Under the pieces are notes generated by a model that ran no database searches, was not told where the DNA came from, and saw only the letters and a program-made list of their open reading frames with translations. A DNA stretch of 64,000 nt from Ancylobacter gelatini (GTDB taxonomy: Bacteria > Pseudomonadota > Alphaproteobacteria > Rhizobiales > Xanthobacteraceae): contig NZ_JAKVIL010000003.1 in NCBI RefSeq assembly GCF_022601675.1, forward strand, positions 310,001 through 374,000, in the 5' to 3' direction. Positions 62,409-64,000 of the stretch are shown here, piece after piece (the first letter of the stretch is position 1; the number at the start of each line of letters is the position of its first letter). The translations under genes and the position numbers were made by a program.

Positions 62409-63650
62409 ATGATCCCGCCTGATCTGCCCCCGCCCGAGCTTCTCGCCCTGCGCTCTCCCTCCGCCGTGCGCGCGCGCTGTCACCAGGTGCTCGACCATGC
62501 GCTCGCCGGCCGCTCGCCGCATTTCTCGATCGACGAGGCGGCGCTGGAGACGGTGGCGGATTTTGTGAGCGAGGTGACGAGGCTCGCCTATCCCGGTCTC
62601 GACATTCCCTATCACAGCCGCTGGCGCCACTTCGACGCCGGCGGCGTTGACCGCTGGGCGCCGATCGGCGGGCAGATGCGCGCCGATCTGGCCGAAACGG
62701 CGCGCACCATGATCGACCTCGCGGTCGTGAGCGTCCTGCTCGACGCGGGGGCGGGCGATGCGTGGCGCTTTCATGAGGCGGAGACCGGGCTGACCGTCAC
62801 ACGTTCCGAAGGGCTGGCAGTGGCAAGCCTGCGCATGTTCGAGGCCGGCGGCTTTTCCTCCGATCCGCAGCATCCGCTGAGGGTGGATGCGGCGGCTCTG
62901 ATCCGCATCGACCCGGCCACGCTCGGCCGCTTTTTCCAGGTGAACGACGACAACCCTCTGGTCGGGTTGGCCGGGCGCGCCGAACTCCTGGTGCGGCTGG
63001 GCAAGGCGCTGGCCGCGCGGCCGGACCTGTTCGGCACCGATCCGGCACGACCGGGCGGCATGTTCGATGCCTTGGCTCCACAGGCGAAGGTCGGCCGTCT
63101 CCACGCGGCGCAGATACTGGAGTTGCTGCTCGACGGGCTCTCACCGATCTGGCCGGCGGGCCTCAGCGTCGACGGCTTCTCGCTCGGCGATGCCGGGCGC
63201 CATCCCGCCATTACCGTGCCGGATCGCTCGAACGGCATCGTGCCGTTCCATAAGCTCTCGCAATGGCTCACTTATTCGTTGCTGGAGCCGTTCGAGGCGG
63301 CGGGACTGGCGGTGGTCGATCTCGACGATCTGACCGCGCTTCCCGAGTATCGCAATGGTGGTCTGCTGGTCGATCTCGGCGCCATCGTCCCGCGTGCGCC
63401 GATCGATCCGGCGCGGAAATTCCCGGTCTCGTCGGAAATGGTCGTGGAGTGGCGCGCACTCACCGTCGCGCTCATGGATCGGCTCGCCGGGCTGGTGCGC
63501 GAGCGGCTGGAACTCGACGCTGCGCAATTCCCGCTGGCCAAGATGCTGCAGGGTGGCACCTGGAGCGCGGGGCGGCGCATCGCTGCCGAGAAGCGCCCGC
63601 CCGCGGGCGGTCCGCCGATCTCCATCGACGCCGACGGAACCGTGTTCTGA
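62409..63650 (+). CDS. URC4/Urg3 family protein (DUF1688)
   Basis: The 413-residue protein matches the URC4/Urg3 (DUF1688) family in length and sequence, with [25 protein letters not shown] and [15 protein letters not shown] blocks. Yeast Urc4 is essential for the URC route from uracil to 3-hydroxypropionate via urea; its reaction is not established. ATG 62409 has GGAGAG upstream. With URC1 and upp it forms the core bacterial URC set. Confidence 0.92.
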   Translation: MIPPDLPPPELLALRSPSAVRARCHQVLDHALAGRSPHFSIDEAALETVADFVSEVTRLAYPGLDIPYHSRWRHFDAGGVDRWAPIGGQMRADLAETARTMIDLAVVSVLLDAGAGDAWRFHEAETGLTVTRSEGLAVASLRMFEAGGFSSDPQHPLRVDAAALIRIDPATLGRFFQVNDDNPLVGLAGRAELLVRLGKALAARPDLFGTDPARPGGMFDALAPQAKVGRLHAAQILELLLDGLSPIWPAGLSVDGFSLGDAGRHPAITVPDRSNGIVPFHKLSQWLTYSLLEPFEAAGLAVVDLDDLTALPEYRNGGLLVDLGAIVPRAPIDPARKFPVSSEMVVEWRALTVALMDRLAGLVRERLELDAAQFPLAKMLQGGTWSAGRRIAAEKRPPAGGPPISIDADGTVF

Positions 63651-63680
63651 CGCCGTCTCGGGCGGCTTGCGGATGCCGGA

Positions 63681-63715
63681 ATGAAAACGGCCGGGAGCAT
63701 GCCCGGCCGTGATTC
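63681..63715 (-). terminator. Terminator of the Bug-family gene
   Basis: ACGGCCGGG (63687-63695) and CCCGGCCGT (63702-63710) form a 9-bp stem with a 6-base loop. On the minus strand it is followed by TTTT, so it ends the leftward Bug-family transcript; it may also stop read-through from URC4. Confidence 0.85.
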
Positions 63716-63738
63716 CGCTGCGTGGGAGCTAGGAGGCC

Positions 63739-64000
63739 TCAGTCCATCTGCGCGCCGGTCGCCTTTACGATCGGTGCCCACTTGGCCACTTCCTTCTTCA
63801 CATGCTCGCCAAGTTCCTCCGGCGTCGAGCCGACGACCGTGGCACTGAAATCGGCGAGGCGCGCCTGCACCTTGGGGTCCTTCAGCGCATTGTTGGCCGC
63901 GGCATTGAGCTTGGCCACCACTTCCGGCGGCGTGCCGGCGGGGGCGAACAGCGCGTTCCAGGTGTAGGTCTCATAGCCCGGAATGGTCTCTGCGATCGCA
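63739..64000 (-). CDS. Bug/TctC family substrate-binding protein, C-terminal part
   Basis: This is the last 86 residues of a tripartite tricarboxylate transporter-type periplasmic binding protein; the gene runs off the right edge. YETYTWNALFAPAGTPPEVV, LNAAANNALKDPKVQARLAD and the ending WAPIVKATGAQMD are typical of the Bug family. The ligand cannot be predicted from the fragment. A terminator follows the stop. Confidence 0.88.
   Translation of the reverse strand, partial: AIAETIPGYETYTWNALFAPAGTPPEVVAKLNAAANNALKDPKVQARLADFSATVVGSTPEELGEHVKKEVAKWAPIVKATGAQMD

Noticed and set aside
1-64000. CRISPR arrays, insertion sequences, prophage, tRNA and rRNA genes
   Set aside because: I saw no regularly spaced repeats, transposase or integrase sequence, or tRNA/rRNA motif by eye; a small RNA gene could still be missed without a covariance search.

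Overview
The window is a high-GC chromosomal segment with no insertion sequence, phage, tRNA, rRNA or CRISPR array that I can see. Its gene content points to an alphaproteobacterium of the Hyphomicrobiales, perhaps the Xanthobacteraceae or near them. The pointers are a C4-type HemA, a FixL/FixJ/FixK module, a PodJ-like polarity protein and Rhizobiales-style REP sequences. The family-level guess is inference.

Layout. (1) 1-7.4 kb: the four ligase-associated DNA repair genes (ATP-dependent ligase, MBL-fold exonuclease, Lhr-like helicase, PdeM phosphoesterase) in two divergent pairs, separated by a methyltransferase, a GYF/TM2 protein and a zinc-ribbon protein. (2) 7.4-21.9 kb: housekeeping and envelope genes (PodJ-like protein, MerR regulator, DsbA-fold isomerase, alpha/beta hydrolase, YjbQ, L,D-transpeptidase, MscL), plus a LuxR-type response regulator and a transporter-fused hybrid kinase that look like an ErdR/MxtR (CrbR/CrbS) pair. 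(3) 21.9-46.2 kb: a surface polysaccharide locus. It holds rmlCBDA for dTDP-L-rhamnose, two very large multidomain glycosyltransferases with rhamnan-synthesis F modules, several GT2 enzymes, an O-acyltransferase, a GtrB/Gtr/GtrA-like set with a markedly AT-rich gtrA, and a DegT aminotransferase and NeuD-type acyltransferase that suggest an N-acylated amino sugar. (4) 46.3-53.2 kb: a class I aminotransferase, then the oxygen-sensing set fixL-fixJ-receiver-fixK followed by hemN, which has a perfect TTGA-N6-TCAA box in front of it, and an AbrB-family membrane protein. (5) 53.3-64 kb: hemA, then nitrogen salvage. A guanidine-I (ykkC) riboswitch leads an operon of a NitT/TauT-type ABC transporter, a guanidine-hydrolase-type ureohydrolase and a protein with an extreme histidine-rich N-terminus. 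Next comes the URC uracil-degradation set (upp, URC1, a YjdM-like gene, URC4) and the end of a Bug-type substrate-binding protein.

How the parts work together. The guanidine operon should import guanidine and split it to urea and ammonia under direct RNA control. The neighbouring URC set is also known, from yeast, to pass uracil nitrogen through urea. This end of the window may therefore be a urea-generating nitrogen salvage island. The best candidate for something undescribed is the histidine-rich protein, which may replace the HypA/HypB-like nickel chaperones known to serve guanidine hydrolase elsewhere.
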